In this document: in pieces, positions 45,520 to 56,894 of the stretch | Numbering within the stretch: position 1 is the stretch's first letter | How the letters are laid out: every line of letters starts with the position of its first letter | Assembly: GCA_016800925.1 (NCBI GenBank) | Contig: JABCPU010000374.1 | Span: 1 to 64,000 of the forward strand | Source of the DNA: Suillus spraguei | Taxonomy: Eukaryota > Basidiomycota > Agaricomycetes > Boletales > Suillaceae | Direction: 5' to 3' | Length of the DNA stretch: 64,000 nucleotides | The notes under the pieces: model-generated | What the model was told of the DNA's origin: nothing | Databases searched by the model: none | The model's input: the letters and a program-made list of their open reading frames with translations, nothing else | Made by a program: the position numbers and the translations under genes

Positions 45520-46226
45520 TGAGCTGAAGGATGAGTATGCCTTTGTCACATTGGATTTAGCAGCCACTGCCAAGGACCTTGACCTGCCAATTGAACATTG
45601 GGGTGCCATTATGGACTCTGGTGCTACTTCGTACTTTGCCCTGACTGTGCCGCTTCACAAATTTCATACCTATAGTGCTGCAGGAGGTTCGCACAGCTGA
45701 TGGTTCAACTGTCAGTGCAGTGGGCAGAGGATATGTTCAAATTGACTTACCCCTCAGTGATCAATGCACATCCTTCATGTTGAAAAGCGCCCTTTATACC
45801 CCCAAGATGGCCTTCACCTTGATTTCAACAAATAAAATCACTGCCGCAGGTCTAGCTGTCCATTTTGAGGGACAGATGTGCAAGATACTCTCACCTGGCC
45901 CACAGCACAAGGTCATCACTGAGATCCCAGAGGGTCTGTACACCATCCTCAATCAGAAAAAGGAGTACACCAATGTTGCAAAAGCGAAACTTACTGTCTG
46001 TGAGATGGACCGTGTCCTAGGTCATATCTCTCAAGCTGCCATTAAGCAGATGGTTACCAAGGGTCTTGTCAGAGGTCTGGAGCTAGACTCGAACTCTGTA
46101 CCTGAATTCTGTGAAGCCTGCACGAAAGCAAAGGCCAAACATCAGCCATTTCCTGATGCCATGAAGACCCATGCTGTTACGACCATGCAAAACCGGAGAT
46201 TAGCAAGAAGTCCTGGTCTTACATGG
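45520..46226 (+). pseudogene. Copia protease and integrase N-terminus
   Basis: IMDSGATSYFAL is the aspartic-protease active site. After a frameshift near 45685 the frame continues with the protease C-terminal part (SALYTPKMAFTLISTNKI) and the GAG-pre-integrase zinc-binding region (DRVLGHISQAAIKQMV ... FCEACTKAKAKHQPFP; H-x-H/C-x2-C partly altered). It is cut off by the LTR-B insertion at about 46230. Confidence 0.85.
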
Positions 46227-46229
46227 GGT

Positions 46230-47647
46230 TGTACCAGAGGGTTGTAAGTCAAAGGGGCTTGGCCTCAGCTCGTACGCTGTGCCCCTTACCCGAGTATGTG
46301 CCCTTAATTTCGGATGAAGTCCAAGGGAGAGTTCTGGTGGAGTCCGGATGGAGGGTCCGGATGAACTCTAAGGCAGGATAGCTCGACAGAGCTCCAATGG
46401 ACTTCCGGATGAGCGCGGGAATGCGCCGGAACTATTTCCGGAAGGTAGGGAGTAATGGTAACACTACTGGAACAAGTTCCAAGTAGAACAGATGAAGGAT
46501 GGACCGCTGGACAAAGTCCAGGGCAGGATAGGAGCAGAGCTCGGAGGGAAAGATGATCCATAGATGTCAGAGGATAGGATAGGATGGATCCGAAGGACTA
46601 GGGGTCCGAAGGTCTGGAGCTCGGAGGAGCGGAGGAGCGGAGGAGCAGAGGAGCAGAGGAGCAGAGGAGCAGAGGAGCAGAGGAGCAGAGGAGCAGAGGA
46701 GCGGATGATCGGATGATCGGAGGAGCGGAGGAGTGGAGGAGCGGAGGAGTGGATGATCAGATGATCAGATGATCGATGATCGGATGAGCGTAGCTCTGTG
46801 GATCTTAGAGGAAGTGTTGGCTACTAGAGAGGAGTAGGTCCGGATATGGTGTAGAGATAGTATAGACTACTCCGGACAAGGTCCGGAATAGAAACAGACA
46901 GTATAAGACTACCAAAGGTAGAGTCGGAGGTGAAACAGATGATAGACGGAGATGGACGAAGTCCGAACAGATTATAGGACATAGGATCAAAGCTCCGGCC
47001 TAGGGAGTAATCCCATAGGCCTGAGTTGGAAGCTTACAAGGGCCGGAGCCCAAGTGCAAGAACAGAGACGGAGTTATATAGACATGATAACAGGATACAG
47101 AGTAATCAAAGGAATATACAGAAGTAGGAACAATGAATCAGACTAAGGTCTGCAGGAGTTGTACTACAAGTTTATATACTGTAGGAGCATGCCGGAGGGT
47201 AAGTACGGATAGTCCGAGGCTATGTCTGAAGCATACGGAAACACATTAGTAAGTACAGCGGACATAAGGCTATGAACTCGGAGATGAAGCTCGTACGAAA
47301 TACTTATCAAGACGGAGGCAGAGATCACCGAGAACCGGAAGCACAGAGATACCCAGAGCCGGAGACACAGGTATATTCTAAAAGGGGTAATGCGCAGGTG
47401 CGCGGGAATAGTTCGGATATGAACTCGGATCGGATATGGACACAGATCGGATATGGACATGGATCGGATATGGACAGGATCGGATATGGACAGGATCGGA
47501 TATGGACACGGATGGATATGGATTGGAGTGGATGGGTGGATCGGATATGTGAACTGGATTGGATGGGTCAATCAGATATGTGTAGGTTGGGTGTCTGGAT
47601 GTCCATGGATTGGATTTGATCTAGACCTGAATGTATGGTATATGACA
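46230..47647 (-). mobile_element. Solo LTR, family B, long form, inside copia integrase
   Basis: In reverse orientation it begins near TGTACCAGAGGG and ends ATGGTATATGACA, the complement of the LTR-B start TGTCATATACCAT seen at 56062 and 60161. Shared blocks include cagctcgtacgctgtgcccctta. At about 1.4 kb it is nearly twice the length of the other copies because of internal repeat expansions (46610-46800 and 47400-47520). Left/right flanks CATGG and CATGC are a possible imperfect duplication; the exact left end is uncertain. Confidence 0.8.
46610..46800. repeat. 8-bp minisatellite in LTR-B
   Basis: Unit gaggagcg/gaggagca repeats about a dozen times, then grades into gatgatcg and gatgatcag variants. 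A second repeat (cggatatggacaggat) follows at about 47420-47500. Confidence 0.85.
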
Positions 47648-47978
47648 CATGCACTTGCCTATGCCGAGATTATTCATACTGACCTCTGGGGGCCGTCCCA
47701 GACCACCAGTTTAGATGGTTGCTCCTACTATATCAGTTTCACTGATGACTATAGTTGGGAAACTAAGATACAGTTCCTAAAACTGAGGAGTGACGCACTC
47801 ATGGCATTTAAGCAATATGAGGCAAACCTTACTCATCAGCATCCTGGCACATGCATCTGCAAGTTGAGGGGCCGATGTAATGAACATATTGGCACTGGCC
47901 TCGAAACCCTATCTTTAGCACACGTCTCACATATACAGGAAACTCCACTTGTCCAAAGACCGTCTTACTCCTTTTAGC
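47648..47978 (+). pseudogene. Copia integrase core, first part
   Basis: Reads ALAYAEIIHTDLWGPSQ and SYYISFTDDYSW (the two catalytic Asp regions of the DDE core) and continues to AFKQYEANLTHQHPGTCICKLR. It breaks down before the glutamate motif and runs into the unassigned insertion at about 47979. Confidence 0.85.
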
Positions 47979-48735
47979 ATTGCTGGCAGCATCACATGCT
48001 TACTGTACACCATACCAACTGCCGCACCATGTTCCATGTACCGATGTCCTTCCATGTCCTTGCCAGTCTGCATAGCTCCATTTGGTGCATAGTTTGTATA
48101 TGAACACTCATCACTGATTCCACGGCAAGTCTTATTACATGTTGCCTTGTGCTGCAGCTGCCTCGCACTACATTTACATATGGCAGTTACTGCACTTGAG
48201 CGCTACTGATTTCGCCTAAAGCATTCCAAGTACATACGTATGATATAGGATATAAGCACTGCGTAGCCTGCATGATACAGTACCTCATTTTCACCATACT
48301 ATAGGTCAGGATTAGTGTCTAGCTCTGGATCTACCCAGTAGTAGACTTAGTCTTTAAGTTTCTTTACTGCTCGTTAATCAATATTGCTCATTCACCATTA
48401 CCGCTGGCATACTGCTAGATTCTTGACCCCTATTTTGATTTGACTTCACGTTCACTGCTGATTTACTGCTGGAAGCACAGCGGATTTCCTTACTGTTTCT
48501 TTGCACCAGTCACATCTTACTGCTACCACTGACATTATCGCTCGTCATCGCTCGCTTGATGCTATGTTTTCAAGCATTGTTTCAGCCATGGTAGTACTGC
48601 TACATACGGTGCTAGTTCCAGCAGCATCTTTGCTAGCTGCGGCAGCTTACTGCTGACTATGACACTATATTCATTCACTGGTTTGACTTGAACTTGACTA
48701 TACTAACAGGCATCCCCCTTTAGGGTCGAACACTC
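47979..48735. mobile_element. Unassigned insertion in copia, possible LTR family C
   Basis: About 0.76 kb of non-coding sequence between two halves of the integrase. It shares short blocks with the insertion at 2.9-3.9 kb in the gypsy element, including ggtgcatag, repeated ctactgctgac-like motifs and GGGTCGAACA near the right end. Ends and target duplication were not resolved. Confidence 0.45.
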
Positions 48736-49518
48736 TTGTTTAACAAGTGAAGCAGACTAGATGGAGTGCAAGACTCACATACTAACTTAAGAGGTAGTTT
48801 ATCTACAGCCCAGGTTAGGTTGTATCTTTACACCAAACATCTCAATGGGACATTGGTGGTGCATGTGCATGCCATGCTTTTGGCAAGAAATTTGCTGAAA
48901 TTCCTGTGGGCTGAGACCATCAATTATGCCACTTGGTTGAAGAACAGGGTACCTACCAGAGTGATCCCCAACACTATGCCCTATGAGAAGGTCCATAAGG
49001 TCAAGCCAGATTTGTCTCTGGCCCATGGGTTTGGTGCCCAGGTGTTTGTGCGACTGGAGGAGGCAGGGAAGCTTGAAGCTTGAGCTGAGGAGGCCTTGTT
49101 TATTGGCCTGGACGCTGAAAGTAAGGCTTACCATGTCTATTGGCCTGTGAGATGGCAAGTCACAGTGGAGCGCAATGTCACTTTTGCACCACCAGACATC
49201 ATAGTCACACCAGATGGCCTGGATGAGGGGGAGTCTCACGCTAACAGCAACAATAACAGCAACAACAATGTCAGTGCAAATACAAGTGCAAAAGCACCTA
49301 CTGTTCAGTCCATCCAGTCCAACCTGAATGCCAACCCTACACCAGAACCACACGCCATGAGAGCCAGACCTGCTCCTGGGTACTACTCCTGCCTACAGCA
49401 GGGGGAGAGAGCTGCCATCACAATAGAAACTCTGCCAGAGGCATCTGAGCTTGATCTCCTGGATGATGAAGCCCATATACACTTAGCCTTGGCTGCTGCC
49501 CAACCTGAACCTACTCTA
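48736..49518 (+). pseudogene. Copia integrase C-terminal part
   Basis: Resumes with KHLNGTLVVHVHAMLLARNLLKFLWAETINYATWLKNRVPTR, the conserved end of copia integrases, then FGAQVFVRLEEAGKLEA, a stop, and EALFIGLDAESKAYHVYWP. A variable linker (NSNNNSNNN) leads to QPEPTL, where LTR-D has inserted. Confidence 0.85.
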
Positions 49519-50401
49519 TGTTAGTGACCTAGCCAGGTGCTAAGAAACTTGAGTGGTGTCTGCAATAGGTGCTCTGTAAAGAGCAGTGGCCTGCGTGTAT
49601 TGGTCGCCTGGTGCAGAGTGTGCTAGTTGCGTCGGGTTGGAGGTGGGCACGATGCGCTGTCTCACAACCACGTCTCAGCGATGGGTTCTACGATGACGAA
49701 TAGACTTAGAAGTGATGAGCTTCTAAGAAGTCAAAGTATAGACAATAAGCTTATCAAAGCTTATTGAAAGGAAGTTCAGGGTCGAAGATCAAGTAGATTC
49801 AAGTTAAAGAAGTACAAAGGCTATCTGCATGTATTTATACGTAAGATTGAGGTAGAGCGTGAATATGTAAGTATTGCTACATTAAGTATGAAGTCAGATA
49901 GCCAATAGAAAGACACATGCTTGTAAATGAGTCAGAGGCATATGAACCAATGAAAGCACACATGTGTGAAGGGGAGTCATAGGTGCGGAGCTGAAGGTAT
50001 AAAGGGTATGAGCCAATGAGGTGATGCACGAGTCAAGAAGGAAAATGCAAAGGAAAAGATAAAAGGAAGTACAACACCAATCATAGTCCAAGAGCCAACA
50101 GGTTGCTTGAGTGAACCAAAGGGTGGCACATGTTAAAGCACAAATAAAAGCATGAAGTGCGAAGGGCGCGCATGAAGTGCGAGGCATGGGAATGAGCGCG
50201 AAGTGCGTGAAGAAGGTGATACATGCATGGGGGGTGAGCGCTTAGTGATGATGGTGGAGAAGGTGAGCATAGGCAAGGTATGGTGTGATGAGGGTGAGCC
50301 AGATGAGGTAGTGGAGAATGAGTGTGGGGGCCTCGTCGAGTAGATGGCGACACATAGGAGGAAAAATGATAGTAGGGGTGCAAGAAGGTGTTCTTGTAAC
50401 A
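49519..50401 (-). mobile_element. Solo LTR, family D, in copia pol
   Basis: 883 bp, TGTTAGTGACC to TTCTTGTAACA, with a perfect CTCTA duplication at 49514-49518 and 50402-50406. It is the reverse complement of the copy at 53375-54238. Removing it with one CTCTA rejoins ...PEPTL to QQALNGSDGPEWQEA in frame. Confidence 0.95.
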
Positions 50402-52352
50402 CTCTACAGCAAGCACTGAATGGTTCTGATGGACCTGAATGGCAGGAGGCGCTTGACTATGAGATCAGTCAGTTGAAGAAACTAGGGACCTGGGAAGTGG
50501 TAGACACACTTAGGGGAGTGAACATTATCCCCTGCCACTTTATACTTGCCACAAAACATGGCCCTGATGGTGAGAAACTCAAGCTGCATGCCTGCCTAGT
50601 TGCCAATGGCTAGTGTTAAGAGTACAGCATCAATTATTTCAAAACCTTTGCCCCAGTGGCCAATATGAGCACAATATGTGCCATCCTGACCATGGCTGCT
50701 CAGCAAGACTGGGAGATTCACCAGGTAGATATAAAGAGCGCTTACCTCTATGCAGATGTCCAGGAGGACATTTATATGAGAACACCACCAGGATATCTCA
50801 AGGATGGTCAGCAAGGAAAGGTTTTTAAGCTCAAGCGGAGCTTACCTGGTCTGAAGCAGGCTGTTACGAACTGGGGTGGCGTCACCAGCGACAGTGAAAA
50901 GACACTGACAGTCTGCTGGGAAGTTCTACAATGTCCAGAAGAGGACAAGGTGAAAGTACAAGGAACGCGTTCCAAGTACTATCAAGGGTTCGGCCTCAAA
51001 GATGAGTCTGAGAGGTTCTACGAGAATAGAGACTAAGACTAAGGAGTGCTTAGACTTAGAGACGATTCAAGACAACTTAGGTTGGAGACCTAAGCGAAGG
51101 ATGTTCCAGGTAAAACCCAGTAAGATTAAAGTAAAGTATACAAGCATAATACAATGTGCTTAAATAGACCAATATGTGCGTACAGACCAAGAGAGACGTG
51201 AGAATGTAAGTGCATATCCAAAGAAGGAAGGCAACTATAGCACAGATGCGTTGAGCATATGAGTCAGAGTCATGTTACATAATATACAAAGTAAAGGGAC
51301 AGAAAAATGAATAGGGGCACGTACGACTGTAACACAGGCAGGATACAAGTGGGCAGAGGAACTGTCAGGCATCTTCCTGAAGCTGGGGTTTAGTAGGTCA
51401 AGGGTGGACCAAGCGGTATACTTCAAATGCACCCCCAATGAGCATGTTGTCATGACTGTGTTGGCCAACCACATATCACATATCCACAGGTTCAAGTCCC
51501 AATTGCTCGATATCTGACCTAGGTGAGCTAAACTAGCTGTTAGGCCTGAAGGTGATGAGGGACTGGGAGGCATGTACCCTGACTCTATCTCAAAAGGCCT
51601 ATGTAAACACCATTATTGAGTGCTTCTACTTGGCCAATGCCAAGAGTGCGCAGACGCCTATGGAGCCTGGGATCACATTGTCAGTTGAGCAATGCCCAGG
51701 TACACTTACTGGACTCCAGGCCATGAAGGACATACCTTACCAGAGAGCCATTGGCTCACTGATGTATGCTGCCACCAGCACATGCCCCGATATTGCCTTT
51801 GCAGTCGCTACTCTGTCACAATTTATGTGAAATCCAGGAAGGCCACACTGGAAAGCCACCAAATGGGCACTACATTACCTAAAAGGGTCAGGAGACTATG
51901 AGCTCACCCTTGGTGCAACTGATGGAGGTATCAAGGCATTTGTTGATGCCAACTGGGCCTCACAACCCCATTGCCACTCAATGTCTGGGTACGTCATTAT
52001 GCTGAATGGAGGCCCTGTAGCATGGAGCACTCGCAAACAGCCCATAATTGCATTGTCTACTGCAGAAGCTGAGTATATTGCACTGACAAGCATGGCCAGA
52101 GAAGTACTTTACCTGCAGTTGCTCATTGGCGAGCTCTATGAGCCTCCCACTCTCCCCACACCCATCTTCTGCGATAATCAGGTGGCTATAGCATTAGCTT
52201 CTACCAGTAAATTCCAGTTGAGAATGAAACACATCAATTTATGCTACCATTTTGTGTACTTGCATGTCAAGAATGGCACCTTCAAACTCCTATACTGTCC
52301 AATGGATGATAACGTCTCCGACACCTTCACAAAGGCACTTGCCCTGCCATGA
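50402..52352 (+). pseudogene. Copia reverse transcriptase and RNase H
   Basis: RT reads PEWQEALDYEISQLKKLGTWEVV, FAPVANMSTICAIL and DWEIHQVDIKSAYLYADVQE (first catalytic Asp), ending LPGLKQA at the LTR-A insertion. It resumes GYKWAEELSGIFLKLGF. The expected VDD box is lost (VVMTVLANHISH). The connection and RNase H are recognisable: AIGSLMYAATSTCPDIAF, FVDANWAS, STAEAEYIALTS, FCDNQVAIALA and KALALP at the end. Several stops. Inactive. Confidence 0.88.
50862..51334 (-). mobile_element. Solo LTR, family A, in copia RT
   Basis: 473 bp, TGTTACGAAC to CGACTGTAACA, with a perfect CAGGC duplication at 50857-50861 and 51335-51339. It is the reverse complement of the copy at 1532-2117. Removing it restores GLKQAGYKWAEEL in the RT frame. 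Confidence 0.95.
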
Positions 52353-52386
52353 CTCCAGAAGTTATGCACCCATATGGGTCTGGCAT

Positions 52387-52401
52387 GTACTTGAGGGGGA
52401 G
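52387..52401 (+). promoter_or_regulatory. Copia polypurine tract
   Basis: tgtacttgagggggag directly precedes the 3' LTR, as expected for the plus-strand primer. Confidence 0.75.
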
Positions 52402-52716
52402 TGTTGGAGTTTGATGCACCAGAGAGAGAAGGGAAGGGAATGGCCAAAGAATTTAAGAAGCAAGGCATGAGGGGGAGAAGCTGAGGAACATGGTTTGAGT
52501 GCAAGCCATAATAGGCCAGTGGGATGCAGCATGCTGACATCGGCTGAGCCTCTATAATATATGTCAATGAGTTATGTCAAAATTTTCGTTTCCTTTTTCA
52601 CTTACTATAAAGTCCAGTGGTGTAGCATAGAAACATCTCAGTTCTTACTTGAGAAACTGAGATTGTACCTTGTTCTTATAGACCCTTTCTCCCACCCTTG
52701 TTAGCCTCTTATCACA
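52402..52716 (+). repeat. Copia 3' LTR
   Basis: 315 bp, TGTTGGAG to TTATCACA. CpG sites of the 5' LTR are commonly TpG or CpA here. Confidence 0.93.
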
Positions 52717-52800
52717 AGAAGAATACCAAATCATTTTGCAAAGTGCGCAAGAAGATAGATCCACCGGCTTCTGGTACTTGAGGGGCTAATTACTCAAGAC

Positions 52801-55527
52801 TTGTTGCCAGCCACTATTTCGTGGCACAGTGTCCCTACATGCACCAACAAGCTTGTTGATTACCTTGTTAAGCATTCAGTGGACTGTGCAATCTTATTTG
52901 CAACTGAGAGCAAAAAATCTAGCAACTATCATGCTGACTTGGGCCACACATCAGGCAAAAACAAAGGGGAGATCTATGGTGTGATTGTGAAGATTATTTT
53001 TCATGAGGATGCTACATATGGGAGCTTGTATACCACCAACCCTACCAAGTTTCGTGACTCTGTGGCCAATCACATCACATCATAAGTGTCTCTTATCTTA
53101 CTTTGTGAAATTGTGCTGACTGAATGATGTGAAGTCTATGGACTAAATTCCGTGATATTCATTCTGAATTTGAGTCTACAGGCGCGGGCATTGTGCCAAT
53201 TGACTTGGAGACATCTGACAACTTACATTGTGAGTGTCCTGCTCATGTCTTATCAATAATCAATTCATAGGTAAAATTGAGAAAGAATTTTCATGGTATA
53301 ATGACCTTTACCAGATATGGGGATCCAATCCCTCATTCTCTGCCAAAACAAGCTCATCAAAACCAGGTGCTGACTGTTACAAGAACACCTTCTTGCACCC
53401 CTACTATCATTTTTCCTCCTATGTGTTGCCATCTACTCTCATCCCAACAAGGCCTCCATCCTTGTCCTCCGCTACCTCGTCTGGCTTGCCATTGTCACTC
53501 CCTGCCTTGCCTATGCCCACCTCCTTCATCATTGCTAAATGTGCACTCTTCTGGTACTCTTTGTGCTCGTGCGCGCTCTTTGTGCCCCTCATGCCTCAAA
53601 CGCCTCTGTTGCGTTCAATGCCTTCGTCTGTGCTTCAACACATGCTACCCCCTGGTTCACACAAACAACCCTTTGGCTCAAGGACTATGTCTGGTGTCAT
53701 ATTTCCTTTTATCTTTTCCTTTGCATTTACCTATGACTCATGCATCGCCTCATTGGCTCGTACCTTTTATACCTTTGGCTCTGCACCTATGACTCCCTTT
53801 TGCACATGCGTGCATTCATTGGTTCATATTCCTCTGACTCATCTATGAGCATGTGTCTTCCTATTGGCTATCTGACTTCATACTTAATCTAGCGATACTT
53901 ATGTATTCGCGCTCCGCTTCAATTATGCGCAGATAGCCTTTGTACTTCTTTAACTTGAATCTACTTGATCTTCGACCTTGAACTTCCTTTCAATAAGCTT
54001 TGATAAGCTTATTGTCTATACTTCGACTTCTTAGAAGCTCATCGCTTCTAAGTCTATTTGTCATTGTAGAACCCATTGCTGAGACGTGGTTGTGAGACAG
54101 TGCATTTTGCCTACCTCCAACCTGATGCAACTAGCACACTCCATGCTAGGCGACCAATATGCACGGGCCACCGCTCTTTATAGAGCGCCCGTCACAGACA
54201 CCACTCAAGTTCCTTAGCGCCTGGCTAGGTCGCTAACACTGACCATGCTGGTAACTTATTTGTGCTAACTTGTCCTGCAGGAGGTTCATAGAACCCTCCT
54301 TCAGGTGCCCATCTGCAACTCAATATAACTATCCCTAATGCTGTCACAGGTAGTACTGGTTCCTCGCAGTTCAACTACATGCATCCCTCATGTACAGGTG
54401 CTAAGACAAACACCCTACAAATGGGCTATGACTGCTATCCTCCAAGTGTTAGAGGCAGCTCAACTGACTCCCCTGAGCAAATGCCCTATGTGCCTCTTCC
54501 ACAAAGTGCTATACCTACTAGTGGTTTTGCTGTCCCCCCCAACTCAACCACCTCCCTCAACAGACTCAAGGAGCCAGCACCACCAGCGCTGGCTCCATGC
54601 CTCTTCCCCAAAGTGCTCTACTTACTAGTGGTCCCGCTGCCTCCCCCCAACTCAAGCACTTCCCTCAACACACTCAAGGAGCCAGTGCTGCCAGTGCTGG
54701 CTCCTCCCTGAAATGAAACTTTTCTCAAGCTTTTGCAGGCAGCACCACTAGCTCCCCCCTCCATATGCCTCTTCCTCTCACTAGCCAGTCATTTGACCAT
54801 GAAGACTATTCTACGGCCCCTCCAGAACTTGAGCCACCTTTTGATGATGGCCCCCTTGCTGATGGTATCGATGACCTTCATATTAATGACATAGATGAAG
54901 TCCATTGTGATGAGGAGGATGTATATGATTTGAACAGCCCACCCAGATCAAAAAAGGTGCATGGCAAGAAGCGACAGCTACCTTCATCTCCTACTCCATT
55001 GCCTCCCCAGTCAGTTGCATGTCCTTCCCACATCTCCAACCACAACAGTCACAGCTTGTTCAAGTCCCATGCCAATCAAGTAATCATACATGAGAGCGCT
55101 CCTTCCGCCACCTCTTCATCACAGGCAGAACAATCTGACTCATCCTCCCCCCACTTCCCGAACTTCATTCTCCAAGAGACCAAGCAGCAGGGAGTTGGTA
55201 AAGAAGTGTCTCCAAACAGAGGTTCAGGAACAAGTTGACATGTTGAATGATGACCCAGAGAGTATGCACTCTGAGAAGCTTGCCTTATACCAACTCAAAA
55301 ACAAGTGCTTGATGGTCAAGCTCAATGCCAATTGCCAGGACAAGGAGCATCATCTCCTATGTGAGGAGCACACCCATGAGTGTGTGGATGCTGTACTTGT
55401 CCATCAATGGTTGCTGGAGAACAAGGCCCAGGAGATTCATTTGTGGGAAGCGGATGCGAAGGCTCTCAAGTTAGAGATGGAGGTGATGCTCTTGCATATT
55501 GAATATACCAAGCTCAAGAAGCAATGA
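52801..55527 (+). pseudogene. Myb/SANT-like accessory gene, broken by LTR-D
   Basis: Read in pieces: a region with NKLVDYLVKHSVDCAIL and YGVIVKIIFHEDATYGS, then FSWYNDLYQIWGSNPSFSA and SSKPGADHAGNLFVL (rejoined across the LTR), a Ser/Pro linker, a basic KKVHGKKRQLPSS patch, and a C-terminal coiled coil (SEKLALYQLKNKCLMVKLN ... LEMEVMLLHIEYTKLKKQ). I recognise this layout as that of a family of SANT/Myb-like genes abundant in agaricomycete repeat regions. DNA binding is inferred. Stops and frame changes, besides the LTR insertion, suggest a pseudogene, though introns account for some. Confidence 0.55.
53375..54238 (+). mobile_element. Solo LTR, family D
   Basis: 864 bp, TGTTACAAGAAC to GGTCGCTAACA, with a perfect CTGAC duplication at 53370-53374 and 54239-54243. 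Removing it with one CTGAC joins SSKPGAD to HAGNLFVL in frame in the SANT-like gene. Confidence 0.95.
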
Positions 55528-55543
55528 TGTTCCTGCATGTCCT

Positions 55544-55705
55544 ATATTTTCTCTTTTTTTTTGCACCTTGTCATATGTTTTTTTCTTGCTGTTACTGGTG
55601 CATGTTGTCATTTCTTCATTGTATGTTTTCTCTTTTTTTTGCACTTTGTATATGTTTTTCTCTCACCGTTACTTGTTGGTGCATGTTGTCATTTGTTCAT
55701 TCCTA
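55544..55705. repeat. Tandem duplication, about 80-bp unit
   Basis: Two diverged copies of ttttctcttttttttgcac ... ggtgcatgttgtcatttsttcatt, immediately after the SANT-like gene stop, probably in its 3' UTR. Confidence 0.75.
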
Positions 55706-56061
55706 CATCTACTTACTAGCATGTATGTAGTGCATTTGTATGTCAAAGCTTGTTATGAACTGGGATGGCATCACCAATGACAGTGAAAAGAAAAGAGAAT
55801 GAGGCTCAACTAAGGAATGAGTTCCAAAAACAATCAAAGGTTTGGCCTAAGAGATGACACATCTCAAAGGTATCAAGAATAGAGACTAAGGCTAAGGAGT
55901 GCTTAGACTTAGAGACAATTCAGATAACTAAGGATTGGAGGTCCTTAGCAAAGGAGATTTCAGGTAAAACCCAGTAAGATTAAAGTAAGGAATACAAGTG
56001 TAATACACTGTGCTTAAATAAGCCAATATGTGTGCACAGACCAAGGAGTCATGAGAATGTG

Positions 56062-56820
56062 TGTCATATACCATACTTCTGATCTCCAATCTGATCTGAT
56101 CTGATCGATTCTGCTTCCATCCGGTCCACAGATCTGATCTGGACCACCCATCTGAACCTTCTTACATCTCAACTTTTATCACCACTATTAACCCAGTGTC
56201 TATCTCCTTTCGGTATCTTTCCTGTGTCCAGTATTCCAGCTATGTATATCTCCATCCTGCTTATTGATCTGTTACCTATGTTTTATTTCCGAACTTGTGC
56301 TTACTGATCCACTGTGCTTTTACTAATAGACTTCCGTTATGCTCTGTACATAGCCCTCGGTCCCTGACTCATTGATTATCCATACAAGTTACTTACAGTA
56401 TATAAACCACTTGTAAATCTCTGTAGAACCTTAGTTTGAATATCATCGTAGATTCTGCTCATTCTGTTCCTCTGGACTTGAGTTCCTTCTGACTCTAGTC
56501 ACCTTCCAAGACTTAGGATTAATTCCTATAAGTCTATATCTCTGACTCTACCTTTGGGTAGTCTACTTCTGTTAGTTTCTAGTTAGGACTCTGTCCAACA
56601 CTAGTCTTATGCCTTATTCCATTCCTACATTCTGGATAACCTTCGGACATGACATATCTGTAACCTTTGGACGTCTGGATCCATCACACAACCACCTTCA
56701 GACGTTCAGACATATATCTTCCCTCTGAAATAAGGGGCAATACTCGGGAAAGGGGCACAGTGTATGAACTGAGGCCAAAGCCCTTCAGATTCTTTACCTT
56801 TTGAGTATGGTCTTGATAGA
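56062..56820 (+). mobile_element. LTR-B copy nested in LTR-A
   Basis: 759 bp starting TGTCATATACCATAC. The 3' end has decayed to ggtcttgataga where the 60161 copy has ggtcttaaca. Flanks ATGTG and ATGTA are a near-perfect 5-bp duplication. LTR-A sequence continues on both sides. Confidence 0.88.
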
Positions 56821-56894
56821 ATGTAAGTGTGTATTCTGAAGAGGAAGGCAGATATGGTACAGACGTATTGAGATATATGAGTCATGTGATATAG

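Larger units (their letters stand above)
44246..52716 (+). mobile_element. Ty1/copia element, full-length but decayed
   Basis: Bounded by 315-bp direct LTRs (44246-44560, 52402-52716), with gag, protease, integrase, RT and RNase H in copia order on the plus strand. Flanking pentamers AGAAT (44241-44245) and AGAAG (52717-52721) are a near-match target duplication. The two LTRs differ at about 30 of 315 positions by eye, mostly transitions at former CpG sites, so the insertion is old. Four later insertions (46230-47647, about 47979-48735, 49519-50401, 50862-51334) plus stops have killed it. Confidence 0.93.
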
